Source: Argentina anserina (lineage: Eukaryota; Streptophyta; Magnoliopsida; Rosales; Rosaceae). Taken from it: 64,000 nucleotides of DNA. The notes under the pieces are model-generated. The model worked only from the letters and a program-made list of their open reading frames with translations. It was not told the origin of the DNA and did no database searches. The translations under genes and the position numbers were made by a program. The stretch lies in the NCBI RefSeq assembly GCF_933775445.1, contig NC_065877.1, forward strand, positions 26,970,001 through 27,034,000, written 5' to 3'. Shown here piece by piece: positions 23,825 through 35,409 of the stretch; position 1 is the first letter of the stretch; each line of letters opens with the position of its first letter.

Positions 23825-24709
23825 TGTAGAACGATAATTTAAAAACCAATAAGAGTGCAAACACGTGTACAAATAAAATGTGATTTATTTAATATCAAGC
23901 GCGGGGTTACAATCTTTGTGTACTCCTCATATTCTATCTCCGTATATGACTTGTCTCAAGGGTGACGTGCACTTGATCTTAAGGATTTGAATTTGATCTG
24001 GATTTGGACTTGATGAAGAACAAGCGATTTGACCACTTGATGATTCTTCGTGGACTTGAGTTTGGATTTGGATTTGGATTTGGATTTGATGAAGATCGAG
24101 CGATTTGACCGCTTGATGATTCTTCGTGGACTTGAGTTTGGATTTGGATTTGATGAAGAACGAGCGATTTGGCCGCTTGATGATTCTTTGTGGACTTGAG
24201 AGACTTCGGGATTTGTTGAGAGTGATCTTGCCCAAGTGATTTTCTCTCTTCTTCTCAAGTCTAAAATCTCGCCATCCCCCTTCATGTTGAATGGGGTATT
24301 TATAGTGTCAATGTTTATATTTGTAGAATATTTTAATGACACTAAATTAATAAATTTTTTTAATTGTATAATTAAATCAATATGTATTTTCCGATTAATT
24401 TAAAATTAGTTATTCTCATAACTATATTAAACAGAAAATAATTGACTTAATTATAACTGTTAAGAAATTTATTAATTTAATCAAATTTCCGATTATCATT
24501 TCGAATCGTCAATGACATTTAATTTTTTCGATTTATGTCGGAATCACGTAGCTTCGATTACATCCATCCGTTTATGTGTTGACACGAGCTTTATTCAGAT
24601 CCGCAATAACTTTGTTGACTTTTGGCCACGTGTGCAATTTTGTCAGGCTCTTGGTCGATTTAATTATTTAACGAAGATAATTTACTTCATTAAATTTCAT
24701 ATGTCTACA
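23825..24709 (-). repeat. Gypsy element 1, 3' LTR
   Basis: On the plus strand it begins TGTAGAACGATAAT and ends ..ATGTCTACA. It contains three copies of a roughly 64-bp internal repeat (marked by GATGATTCTT(C/T)GTGG at about 24045-24190). Its partner is 35410-36347. Confidence 0.92.
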
Positions 24710-24729
24710 AATGCCCCCACTTCAAGTCG
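24710..24729 (-). promoter_or_regulatory. Polypurine tract, element 1
   Basis: The minus strand reads GAAGTGGGGGCATT directly before the 3' LTR. Element 2 has GAAGTGGGGGCACT at the same place. Confidence 0.7.
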
Positions 24730-25089
24730 TATTGCAGGCACGTCGTCGTCACGTGCCGAAAGCGCAGCTTGAAGTATGCACTTTGATTTGGAGAATTTGT
24801 GGAGCTAACTTCCGAAGCTCTGCAAATTTTGTAGTAATTTTTCCATCATATAATTGTGTGATGCTTAAAAGCATATAATATCTTACTTTGTTTAATTGCA
24901 TAGAGCTTGACCACCACCGAATGCTTCAATGTACGAAAAATTCAATGAGATTAGATATCCATAACGAAATAACGATTCTTGAACATCTAGCAGTCATTTT
25001 GTTTCAGTATGGTGGACAACTTCATATTTAATTCCCAATGACTTTCTCCATTGCCTTTCGAATAATTGTCACCACTACAATTTTCCACT

Positions 25090-26661
25090 GAATCAGTGGC
25101 AAGCAAGAAGGCGCATGTGAAGGATGAAAATCGGGAAAGCAGACCATATATGTTCCATAATCATTGGGAAAGCAGACCAAGCAAGAAGTCGCATGTGATG
25201 ATGTTCCATTTTCAACAATTGAAGGACTAGCTTTATCACTAGTGACCAAGTCACTCGCATGTGCGCATGTGCTTGTCTCCTGCCAAAGAAAGAGGTGTGC
25301 ACCTGTTGCGGTTGGGAAGACTCTTCATTAAAATCACAAATCAAGACTTCGTTTTCTTTCAACGAATCTTCAGAATTAGTTATGTTTTTAAACTTGTGCT
25401 TCTTCTTTGAAGCAGTTTGAGTCTGAGATTGTGAAGGATCTTCAACTGCTGGATCGCAGTTCATAGATGTATCTTTTCTAAATTCAGCATGTTCTCCTGA
25501 AGTATCAGATTCTTTGTATGTATCATTGGTCCTATGAATTCCAGAGTCTGGCCTGTTATTCAAATTGGATGCCAAATACCTGCAAGGTACTACTGTAGTA
25601 GTTCTGTTTACAACCAAGGTATCACATGCAACATCTCCACCCTCATTTAATGAGTCTTCTGGAGGTACAATATCTATCAGTGACTGTTCTCCATTGATTC
25701 CATGAACTGGAGCATCATTTTCGGAACCGTCTGTCAAGCGCCTACTCTCCGAGAGCCCAGAGGCTTTTTTGTAGACGGCATCTGACGGCATTGACGCTGG
25801 CCTGGTGCCTCTGCAACTCGACGACGGGAAGCGTAGGGAAGCAGATGTCGAGGACGACGACCTTGGCGGTATCTATGATGATGGTGGCCATGTACCTGGG
25901 TCCTGCTTCTTCCATCCCAAACGGACCAAGGGGGTGTCGGGCTCGGAGCTCTCGTAGATGATGGTGGAGTGCTCCTTGTCACGGAGGTCCAACACTCTGA
26001 CGGAGCCGTCGGTGCATTGCCAACGCCCTCATCAACCTCGACGACTCCACCAACGCGCTCCCTCGGCCGACGAGGCTCGCTGCATTGCCGGCACCTCCGC
26101 TTTTTTTAACAGTTGAGTTTGACGGAGATCACTGACACCATTATTGTGACCCTATAGCCATTTGACACATCAGCTCGGCTCTCGGAGTTCAGGCGTTTAC
26201 CAGAATATACCATCATTTTCTTTCAAATGCACTGCTTCTTCATTTTTCCGCTTAGCCTGACGTCTTTTCTTCACAGAAGGTGAAGCTTCCCCCAAAGATG
26301 CGCTGGTTTTGGCTTCACTTATTTCTTTCCTTGACATATCTTCCTCCCGTTCCGGTGCTGCCGGAACTCTAAACCCCTCATTATACAGGTCGCCAACCTC
26401 TTGTGTTTCAGGTACTGACCCATTGTTTGTCTCATCAAATGAAGCTTTGAGATGATCATCATCAAAATGCATGATTTCCATCTCCATATCTTTTGAAGTT
26501 TCTCTACCAGAATCCACTGAACCATTCGGGTCTACAATATTATTCTTGTTGCCCTCTATTATCAATGTTACTGAATCATCAACACCAAACAACCTTTTGC
26601 TAAAAGCATCAGCAAAAAAGAAAACACTCTTTGTCCACTCCATTGGCAATGCTTCTAACAC
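25090..26661 (-). pseudogene. Captured host gene of unknown identity inside element 1
   Basis: Two open minus-strand segments (26661-26197 and about 25740-25093) encode charged, Ser/Glu/Lys-rich protein with basic patches (SVKKRRQAKRK; SKKKHKFK) and similar ends (LKENDG and LKENEV). They look like parts of one nuclear-type plant protein split by a GC-rich piece (25790-26110). Nothing like them exists at the same place in element 2, so they are cargo rather than retrotransposon sequence. I do not recognise the family. Confidence 0.5.
25780..26010 (-). pseudogene. Captured WD40 fragment (TTG1/LWD class)
   Basis: The minus strand from about 26005 encodes [20 protein letters not shown], then EPDTPLV. 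After a one-base frame change near 25903 it continues [16 protein letters not shown] and [13 protein letters not shown]. This is the middle of the WD40 propeller shared by TTG1 and LWD proteins, regulators of epidermal/flavonoid and clock pathways. Only about 75 codons remain, and there is no start or stop. It is markedly more GC-rich than its surroundings and lies inside retrotransposon element 1, so it is a captured fragment and not a working gene. Confidence 0.75.
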
Positions 26662-27113
26662 GCATGCAGTCCGAGAGGCGATACAAGCATCCCCTCCGGT
26701 TCACCTTCAAAGATCGAATCTTGATTTCTCCATCGCTCAACATATGCTCATTTTCCAATTTTCTTTGAGGTCGGAGATGGTCTCGTTGCCGGAGACGGTG
26801 ATGGCCAAGTAGGTGATAAGGCTGGTGGTTACGAACACAGTGACGTCATCCGAGGTGGAGCTCGGGGACTTGGCCATTGGTTGTTGAACTCAGAAGGAAA
26901 TGAAACAGAGACAGAAGTTCTCGGTGTTGTGGGTTTTGGTGTTTCAATGGTGTTTCACAGATGATGAATTTTTTTTTGACCTTTTTTTTTGGTTTTTTTT
27001 TAGCTTTTTTTTGGACTGATATTGACGTTTTTTGTAGGATTTTAAAGCCAAATTTGAAGTCGCGGTCGATGTAGCCATTCGACTTCTTTCGAAACGCGTT
27101 GATTTCTGGTGGA

Positions 27114-27577
27114 TTTGAAGAACGTAAACGACCTAATCGCTTTACTGCTCTCAATTCATAGACTTGACAACAGTTAACAAAAGCGTGTTAGGCTTTACGC
27201 ATCACATTCACCATGTCGGCTTTCAAGAGTTTGAAGAACATAAACGACCTAATCGCTTGACTGCTCTCACTTCATAGACTTGACGACAGTCAACAAAAGC
27301 GTGTTAGGCTTTACGCATCACATTCACCATGGTGGCTTTCAAGAGTTTGAAGAACATAAACGACCTAATCGTTTGACTGCTCTCACTTCATAGACTTGAC
27401 GACACTCAACAAAAGCGTGTTAGGCTTTACGCATCACATTCACCATGGTGGCTTTCATGAGTTTGAAGAACGTAAACGACCTAATCACTTGACTGCACTC
27501 ACTTCATAGACTTGACGGCAGTCAATAAATACGTGTTAGGCTTTACGCATCATATTCACCATGGAGGCTTTCAAGAG
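27114..27577 (+). repeat. Four 116-bp repeats with mini-ORFs before the antisense gene
   Basis: Units start at 27114, 27230, 27346 and 27462, exactly 116 bases apart. Each ends with a start codon followed by GCTTTC(A)AGAG or close variants. The first three ATGs open 15-codon frames of the type M(S/V)AF(K/M)SLKN(I/V)NDLI(X) ending in TGA in the next unit. The fourth ATG (27561) is the start of the antisense gene itself. Element 2 has two such units (48760-48990). Confidence 0.85.
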
Positions 27578-28098
27578 TTTCAAGGACTGGACGATTACTA
27601 TCCTCGACGATGTCGAAGATGAGCAACATGATGGCGCCACCTTAACCATATATCCCTATTTTACCAGGTCATTCGCTCTTAAAGCTCCATTATATGGCAG
27701 TTGAATTCTCGTCTTGCAATGGACTTACGTAGTGAATCGTCAAGTAGCCAGCTACCAAATGCCTAGGTAAGGCGACAATGTGCTAAGTTGAGACATTTGT
27801 AGAGCTTCGCTTGATCACGACAACCCAAGAAATTCGGCAAAATACTTTTGATCAGCGTCAGTCTATGCTTGATTCCCTTGAGAACTTGAAGGAAGAACAA
27901 CATATTATAGAGCAGACGTTGGACTTGCTAGATGCAGACATTTTTCTTCACGATGCGAAACTTGTTGATTTAGAACAGAAAAAGTGCCAAATCCAAGAGA
28001 TTCCAGAACTAACTGCAACAGAGATTGAAGAGGCAAAGAAGTTACGAGCCAATTTTGAAGAACGTCAGAGCAGCTTCAAGGGTTTGACCTGGATGTGA
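27561..28098 (+). pseudogene. Antisense gene of element 1, internally deleted
   Basis: This remnant runs opposite to gag-pol. Its start (27561, M.AFKSFKDW) matches the start of the antisense gene of element 2. Its last part (27811-28098) is an open coiled-coil-like frame ending EEAKKLRANFEE...GLTWM, which matches the tail in element 2. The plant mobile domain between them is deleted, with the junction near 27760-27800. A stop follows about 48 codons after the start. The gene ends tail-to-tail with pol. Confidence 0.8.
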
Positions 28099-28289
28099 CA
28101 GCTGAGTTTAATGATCAGGATTTGCTCATCTCGTCTTTTTCTTTTCAATCAAATCCTTCTTTTTTTTGATGTGATTGAACTTAAGATTGTTATTCTCAAG
28201 ATGCCTACGTATTCTTCTAAAAAAAGAATCAAGTCATCACGTAGTTCAAGGGTTTCTTTTTGTTTTTTGTTTTGTTTTTGGGTGCCTCG

Positions 28290-28475
28290 TGCAGTTTAAG
28301 CTCATGCAGGCGTGGAGCAATTTTTTTTTGTCTTATGCAGTTTAGGCTCGTGCTGACTTGGAGCATACATTGTTTTTTTAGTGTCTTGTGCAGTGCAGGC
28401 TCGTGCAGACTTGAGCATTTTTTTTGTTTTTTTTTGTGTCTTGCGCAGTTTAAGCTCATGCAGACTTTAAGCATT
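28290..28475 (+). repeat. Degenerate repeats after the antisense gene
   Basis: Three to four imperfect copies of a roughly 60-base phrase (TGCAGTTTAAGCTC / GTGCAGACTTGGAGCA plus a T run) follow the antisense gene. Element 2 has about two copies at 52260-52350. They may form its 3' untranslated end, where it meets the end of pol. Confidence 0.6.
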
Positions 28476-28564
28476 TTTTGACGTTTTCAAGCATGGTACT
28501 TCTTTAAGAACTTGACGTTGTCCGTGATGATACATCGCGGTATACCGTGGCGTTGTATAATACT

Positions 28565-31500
28565 TCAAGTAATGAAGTCCACAACATTTTCTTTCTTTAT
28601 TTCTTTCAGTGGTATCGCTTCTGCCCACTTTGAGAAGGAATCTGTGGCTGCCAGAATGTACATATGACCAGTCGATGATTTCGGAGTGATGGGTCCGATT
28701 GCATCCATTTCCCAAACGTCGAATGGGTGCGAAGCAATTGTCGGATGCAACGGCTCAGGTGGCTGATGAATGAAGTTGGCATGAAACTGACAAACTTGCC
28801 ATTTTTGTGCATACTCCATACAATCATTGACCATGGCAGGCCAATAATACCCTAGTTGTCTTACTTGAAAATGTAACTTTGGTCCTGACTGATGTGCTCC
28901 ACAGACTTCAGAATGAACCTCTTCCATGGCTTTGACCGCTTCATCTTTTTCCAAACATCGAAGGAGTACTCCGTCAAATGACCTCTGATATAAAGTTTCT
29001 TTGTAGTAGAGGAAGCGCGGTGCTCGCCGCTTGATGCTCCACCTTTGCTTTGAATCTTCGGGAAGCTTATTGTGCTCAAGATAGTCGATAAAAGGATGCC
29101 TCCAATCTTCAACATCAATGGTGTGAACTGACACTACATGAGCACTGGCACACTGGAGTGAAGGTTTTGTTGTCACGACCCACCTTTGGCAAATTGGGAT
29201 GTCCAAAATTTCGTCTCCAGATAATGCCAAGGTTGCCGCTAAGTTTTCCCATGCGTCTGCCATTTGATTTTCTTTCCGTGGCACATGTATGACTGTAACA
29301 TTATCAAAGCCCTTCAAGAGTTGTGTGGCGAGTTGGAAATAAGGTACCAAATCTTCCTTCTTGATCTCGTAATTAGTGAGCAGTTGATCAAGCACCAATT
29401 TCGAGTCTCCATACATTTCAAGACTTTGGATTTCAATTTCTAACGTTGTTTGCAATCCCATGATCAAGGCTTGGTACTCTGCGACATTGTTAGAGTACAA
29501 TTCACCTAGAGTGAAAGAATAAGGCAATATCTGTTTTTGTTGAGAGACAAAGATAACACCAGGCCCTGCTCCGTCTGCCCTAGATGAGCCATAGAAAAAC
29601 ATCTTCCAAGTATGGAGGACCTCTGCAAGGAAGACTTCCTCGTCTGGGAATTCATCTGAGATTTCTCAATCCGCTGGAATAGGGTGGTCTGCCAGGAAGT
29701 CAGCCAGCGTCTGTCATTTCACTGCTTTAGCGAGCACATATACGATGTCGTATTGGGTCAATAATAATGCCCACTTAGTCATGCGCCCGGTTAGAACTAA
29801 TTTAGATAATATGAACTTAACTGGATCGACTCGCGCCACCAAGTGTATTGTGTAAGCTTGCATGTAATGCCTCAACTTTTGAATGGCGAAGACGAGTGCA
29901 AGACACATCTTCTCTATCGACGGATAATTTAGCTCAGGTCCAGTGAGAGTCCGACTTATGTAGTACAAGGCTTTCTCCTTTTTGGCTTCATTTTCTTGGG
30001 CAAGAAGGGCCCCAAGTGATCTCTCTTGAGCCGCGATGTAAAAGATAAGAAGCTTCCCAGCGATAGGTGCACCCAACACCGGAGGATTCGCCAAGTATTT
30101 CTTTATGCTCTCAAAGGCATTGCGACAAGCTTCATCCCATACAAATGGAACATCTTTCTTCATGAGTCGACTGAATGGTTGGTAGCGGCCCGCCAGGTTC
30201 GATATGAACCGTCTGATGAAGGCAAGTCGTCCTTGGAGGCTTTTCAACTCGCGCAAATTTCTTGGCTCTGGTATTTCCTGGATGGCTTTAATTTTGGATT
30301 GGTCTACCTCGATGCCTCGATGCTTCACGATATATCCAAGAAATTTTCCAGAACTGACGCCGAAGGCACATTTCAAAGGATTCATTTTTAACTAGTACTT
30401 GCATAACCTGTCGAACACTCTTCGTAGATCTTGCATGTGATCACTTTTTTTTTTGACAACCAAATCATCAACATAGCATTCTACATACTTGTGCAACATG
30501 TCACCGAAAATTTTCTGCATAGCGCGTTGGTACGTCGCACCGGCATTTTTTAACCCGAATGACATGACCTTATAGCAATAAATTCCTTTAGGAGTTCGAA
30601 ATGCAGTGAGTTCCTCATCCTCTAAGGCCATCCTTATCTGATTGTAACCTGATGATCCGTCCATGAATGACAAAACCTCATGCCCGGTTGTAGCATCCAC
30701 CATGAGCTCTATGATTGACAGAGGGAAATCATCTTTTGGACATGCCTCATTTAGGTCATGAAAATCTACACAAACGCGGATTTGTCCGTTCTTCTTCTTG
30801 ACATGAACAATGTTTGCGATCCACTTGGGATACTGAACCTCTCTAATGAAGCCCGCGGCAATCAACTTATCAACTTCTACTTCAATTTGAGGAATAAGTT
30901 CTGTTCGAAAGCGTCTTTGTGTTTACTTGGTCGGCCGAGCCTCTGGTTTGACAGCAAGTCGATGAACTGCTACCTTTGGATCTAGGCCGGGCATTTCTTT
31001 GTACGTCCAAGAAAATACATCTTTGTACTCGAGCAACAGATCAAGATGTTCTTTTTCTTTTTCAGAACTTAAAGACGCACTCACAAAAATAGGTCTTGGG
31101 TCTTCCTCTGTTCCCAAGTTAATCTCCTTAAGTTCATCCATAGTGGCTTGCCCCCCGTCTTCAAGTTCTGGAGGAGCTTCGTCTACTTCAATTTCAAAAT
31201 CTTCATGATCGTCTTCCTCTACGGCATCTATTTCTGCATGATAAGAGGTTTCGACAATGTCATCCTCACCGTCATTATCGAGGTTGCTGGTGTTGTTATC
31301 ACCTTTTTGTCCAGTGAATATGATGGTATGTTGCTTCACTTTGAGTTGATCTGTGGAATCCACTTCCAACACGCAATGCCTCTTCATTCGTGACGGGATA
31401 AGACTACGGATTTCTTTTCTCTCCACTCGACTAAAAGTTGTCTTCTGTCGTTCCTCAAGTGCTTGGATCCTTTCCAACGCAGGCTTTCGCGGAATGAGGT

Positions 31501-33022
31501 TTGACTTTTTCTTATCTTTGTCTGAACTTGACATCCTTTTGAATATAGAAGTCTGAGTGGTTATACTACCGATGTGATGGAAGACTGAACCTCTACTTGC
31601 TATCATGTTCACACGGTTAAAAACCGACACCCTTGTGATTGATTCTTCAATACGTCCAGATGTTGCGTTTCGGGAATTTGGACGAATGCGATCGAACGAC
31701 GAAATGCGATGGGTTGACTGAACCTCTTGACTCTTCTCTTCAACAACCTCGACACTGATATGTTGCACGTTGGCTCGCCCCGCCCTTCTTCTTCCTGAAA
31801 TTCTGATTGGCTTGCTCGAAGTGAAACCGAGACCAGCTTTAGAAGAATCAACTGTTGCCCCTTGCTCTCTTAACTTCTTTTGTGGCTCATCGAGCTCATG
31901 CACCATCTTTTCTGCAGCTTGGTCGTCCTTCTTGTTTGATGAACCAAAGTCGTATCCGGCCTTTTCTAACAGCTTGTATGCGTTAGGATCGAACCCTTCA
32001 CTTGTTCTTTTCTTAGGCGGCGATCCATGTTCAATCTTACCTTGAATTGGTTTGACAAACCCTTTTAATGGCTGCTTTGTGGGATTTCGGTTGCTCACCT
32101 TTATTAATAGCAATGTTGATTCCTCCCTCAAAAATTTCACATCATCCTCTTCTAGTGTTCGTGGGAACTCTTGTGACTTTGTTCCCACAAATGGAGACTC
32201 CCCCTCCCTTCCTCTAGACTTCGGAACATAGCAAAGAACCAGAAAGGCATGGCTGGCTTTTCTTTCTCCAGACGATGTTGCCATTTCAGATGAGACTTTT
32301 TGCGACACTTCACCGTGAAGCTCAATGTCTTTTGATTTGACATCATTCTCCCTAACTTTAGCGTCTTTCCCCGTGGAGAGTACTCCGACCAGAAGGACCT
32401 CTTTCATCGATTCCTCATCTATGTAGAATTTAGAATCCGCAAAGTATGATTCAGCTTCTGTGAAAGGTTTAGTATCTCCAACCACGGTTTTCACACCTCC
32501 GCGATAGAACTTGAAGCATTGGTGCAAAGTGGATAGCACGATGCCATTTTCATGTACCCATGGTCGTCTCAACAACAAGTTGTACGAGGTCTTGGCATCG
32601 ATGACATGGAACAAGGTGTTTGATTTTAGCTCTCCAATGTCCATGTCTAGTCTGATCATTCCTATCGCTCTTTGTCCTCCTTGGTTGAAACCTTGGATCA
32701 TGAGACGACTCCTTGACAACTCATCAACGTTGATGCCGAGTTGAGACATGGTTGACTTGGGCATGATATTTACTACTGACCCTCCGTCTATGAGCATGCG
32801 ATTCAACTTCCGCTCTCGCATGTACCCTGTCACAAAAAGAGGCCGATTATGTGGCTTAGAGCCCAATTGGAGGTCATCATCCGTGAAGTGAATGGTATCA
32901 CAATATGCATCACACACGCCACATTCCTTCATGCTTGTGGAGTGTTTTCCTGCGTCGATAAGCAACTCAACAAGTGCGCATCTCGTTGATTTTGGCAATT
33001 GCATCAAGTCAGAGAGGCTAAG
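28565..33022 (-). pseudogene. Gypsy element 1 pol (PR-RT-RH-RH-IN), nonsense-ridden
   Basis: One frame can be followed from about 33022 to 28565 with stop codons but no frameshift. Protease has MLIDGGSVVNIMP (about 32790). RT has SGYNQIRM, then YVDDLV (about 30470). RNase H follows in 29714-30385. A second, archaeal-type RNase H starts MFFYGSSRADGAG at 29602 and contains MYGDSKLV. The integrase zinc finger and core follow, with MDAIGPI and DSFSKWAEAIP. Stops lie at 30923-30925, 30392-30394, 29714-29716 and 29666-29668, and another near 33020. At about 28505 the sequence jumps from the integrase core to the last codons of pol (FLKKYHA-like), so the catalytic C-terminal part is missing. Element 2 keeps those parts. 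Confidence 0.9.
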
Positions 33023-33056
33023 TTAGAAAGGTAGACTCTCCAATTGTTTCAACACC

Positions 33057-35338
33057 TCATTCTTCTTTAACACTTGACTTAACACATGTTTCTCTTGCTT
33101 CAGGCTTCTCGTCTTCTTTGGAGCTAACTTCACAACTTGTGGCCATTGAAGTGACATTCGGTTGTTTTGTCGGCAAGTGTTCTTTTGACAAGTTCCGGCG
33201 AAGAGGCTTCCACAAATATGGAACAACTTTCGTCTCAAAACGTCCTCGTCCGTTCTCCACCCGTCGTGGAGGTGATTTCTTATGGCTTGGTTGGGCAATC
33301 GGTGAATTTAACATCATACATTTGCGAGTTCTTCTTCGGGTGACCAATATCCATCCTTCATCATCGGCATTAGAGGCAACTTGGAGGGTAGGCGTGGAGG
33401 CAGGACATTCTTTAACTTCTTTGGTCTTCTTATGTTCACGCGCCTCTTTTATGAAACATAATGGTGATTTCATGGGGTGAAAAAGGAGTGGAACCGGCTC
33501 GAACGACCCGAATGTTACGGTAGTGCAATTGACATCAGCAATGTCGTCAACGTCTAGCTCAATCTTCCCTTACTTGGCGAGGTTCATTATCAAATCCTTG
33601 AGAACAAAGTACTTCTTTATAGGGTGACTAACGAGGCGATGATATTTGCAATACTTCGGATCATTGACTCGATGCATTTCTTCTAGACGTTTGCACTCCG
33701 GAAGCTCTATTATCTTGTTTTTGAGCAGATCCTCTAACATGCCCGCTACATCAGAGTCTGGGAACGGGTACGTCTTTCGCTCCATCTCCTTTAACGTGTT
33801 GTTACTCCAATCGTAGGTTCGAGGAGGTTCCACCTTATTAAACTCTTTCTTATCCCGCGTAGAGATCTTAACCGGTGCAGTATTGATGACCATTAATTCT
33901 TTGGAAGGCTTCTTCACAACCTTGTCAAATCTGCTTCCGATGGCTTTGTCTTTTCGTTGGTCGACCAGGGTTTCATTCTTTCCCTTATGACTTGTCAAGC
34001 TTAGCTCTATGTCGTGGGCTCGAGTAGCCAACTCTTCGAAAGAACGAGGCTTGATTCCTTGCAAGATGTATAACAAATCAAAGTGCATGCCTTGGATGCA
34101 CATTTCAACAGCCTCTGACAGTCGATCCTTGCAATCAAGGCTAAGTGAGCGCCATCTATTGATGTAGCCGATCGCGGGTTCATCCTTCCGTTGCTTCGTG
34201 TTAGTTAGCTCCATCATGCTCACTGTTCGCCTTGTACTATAGAATCGATTAAGGAACTCGCGCTCCATTTGGTCCCAAGTGTCAACATACTCCGGCTCTA
34301 AGTCTGTATACCACTCGAAGGCATTTCCCTTCAACGAGCGAACAAACTGCTTGACAAGGTGATCGTCTTCTGTCCCGGCGTTACTGCAAGTCTCCACGAA
34401 GTGGGCAACATGTTGCTTTGGGTTTCCTTTACCTTCAAATTGTTGGAAATTTGGTGGCTGATACCCCCGCGGCATCCTTAAGCTGTTGATTCTCTTCGTG
34501 TAAGGTTTGGAGTAAGTGATGGAGTCACGAGAAGGACCTCCATATTGAGCCCAAATTGAGTTGGTGATGATGTCTTGCAATCGCTGGAGTGATAAGGAAC
34601 CAAGCAGTCGCCATCGTTCTTGGACGTTTCTCCCTTTTCATTTACTTTGCTCCAGCCAGGCGACCCTTTGGTGGAGTTCTCATCATTTTGATCTTCCAAC
34701 TTGCTATAGAGTTCAGCGATTTGCACATCCTTTTCTTCAACCGTTTGGGTGAGCTTTTCAACCATCTCCAACAGATTGGAGAGTTGCTCCTCGACTGTGG
34801 ATGCCCCCGTCACCAAGACCTGCGCATTGTCAGAAGAGGATTCATGTGTCATAGAATGAAAGTTATCGCCATCTTCTTTGGGACTTCCATGGTATGATGC
34901 CGTACTTGATTCGTCATCAGAGAAAACGTCTTCTAGGATAGGGTCATCTCCTTTGGGACTTCCATGGTATGATGTTGTGCTTGATTTGTCATCAAAGAAA
35001 ACGTCTTCTAGGATAGGGCCATCACCATGAACGGGTAGAAGAGATTGCTCACTTGGCTCCTTCTCCTTTGACACTTGCTTCTTCCCGCTTTGAAAGGCAT
35101 GCTCTATTGCTCCCAAGCTCTCTAAGGTGATGACTGGTTGACGAGACTTACTAGTAAGTGCCATGAACGTCGTGGGTTGAGCTCTAGCCACGCTCCGGGT
35201 GACAAGGGCAATCCGTTCACTCTTTGATTTGGAGGATGTTTGCTTGGACTTCTTGACTAGCTCGGCCTCTCTGCTTAACCTCGCGGTTGTGGACTTGGAT
35301 TTCTTCGTTAGAACGACTTGGTTGTTCTTGGAAGTCAT
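33057..35338 (-). pseudogene. Gypsy element 1 gag
   Basis: The likely start is at 35338 (MTSKNNQVV), giving a lysine-rich N-terminus and a coiled-coil stretch (EEQLSNLLEMVEKLTQTVEE). A one-base frame change near 34575 leads into the Retrotrans_gag domain ([14 protein letters not shown], then [19 protein letters not shown]). The C-terminal part holds [13 protein letters not shown]. After a stop at 33570 the same frame continues with GWILVTRRRTRK. The lysine-rich start resembles the remnant in element 2 (57300-57452). Confidence 0.88.
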
Positions 35339-35390
35339 CGCACAAACAGATTTGATTTCTTCTGAGAAGGAGATGAGAGGCCAAAAATGT

Positions 35391-35409
35391 CCCACTGGGC
35401 GTGCCAATT
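35391..35409 (-). promoter_or_regulatory. Primer-binding site, element 1
   Basis: Directly after the 5' LTR the minus strand reads AATTGGCACGCCCAGTGGG. A TGG start 2 bases from the LTR end is typical of tRNA-primed elements. I do not assign the tRNA. Confidence 0.6.

Noticed and set aside
23927..24342. Ser/Asn/Lys-rich repeat protein frames in the gypsy LTRs (also near 35470, 46300 and 57900)
   Set aside because: They are translations of the LTR minisatellite and vary with unit number.
25780..26010. A working TTG1/LWD WD40 gene
   Set aside because: Only about 75 codons with a frameshift, no start or stop, and located inside a retrotransposon.
27114..27577. CRISPR-like array
   Set aside because: Units are contiguous 116-bp tandem repeats without spacers in a plant retrotransposon.
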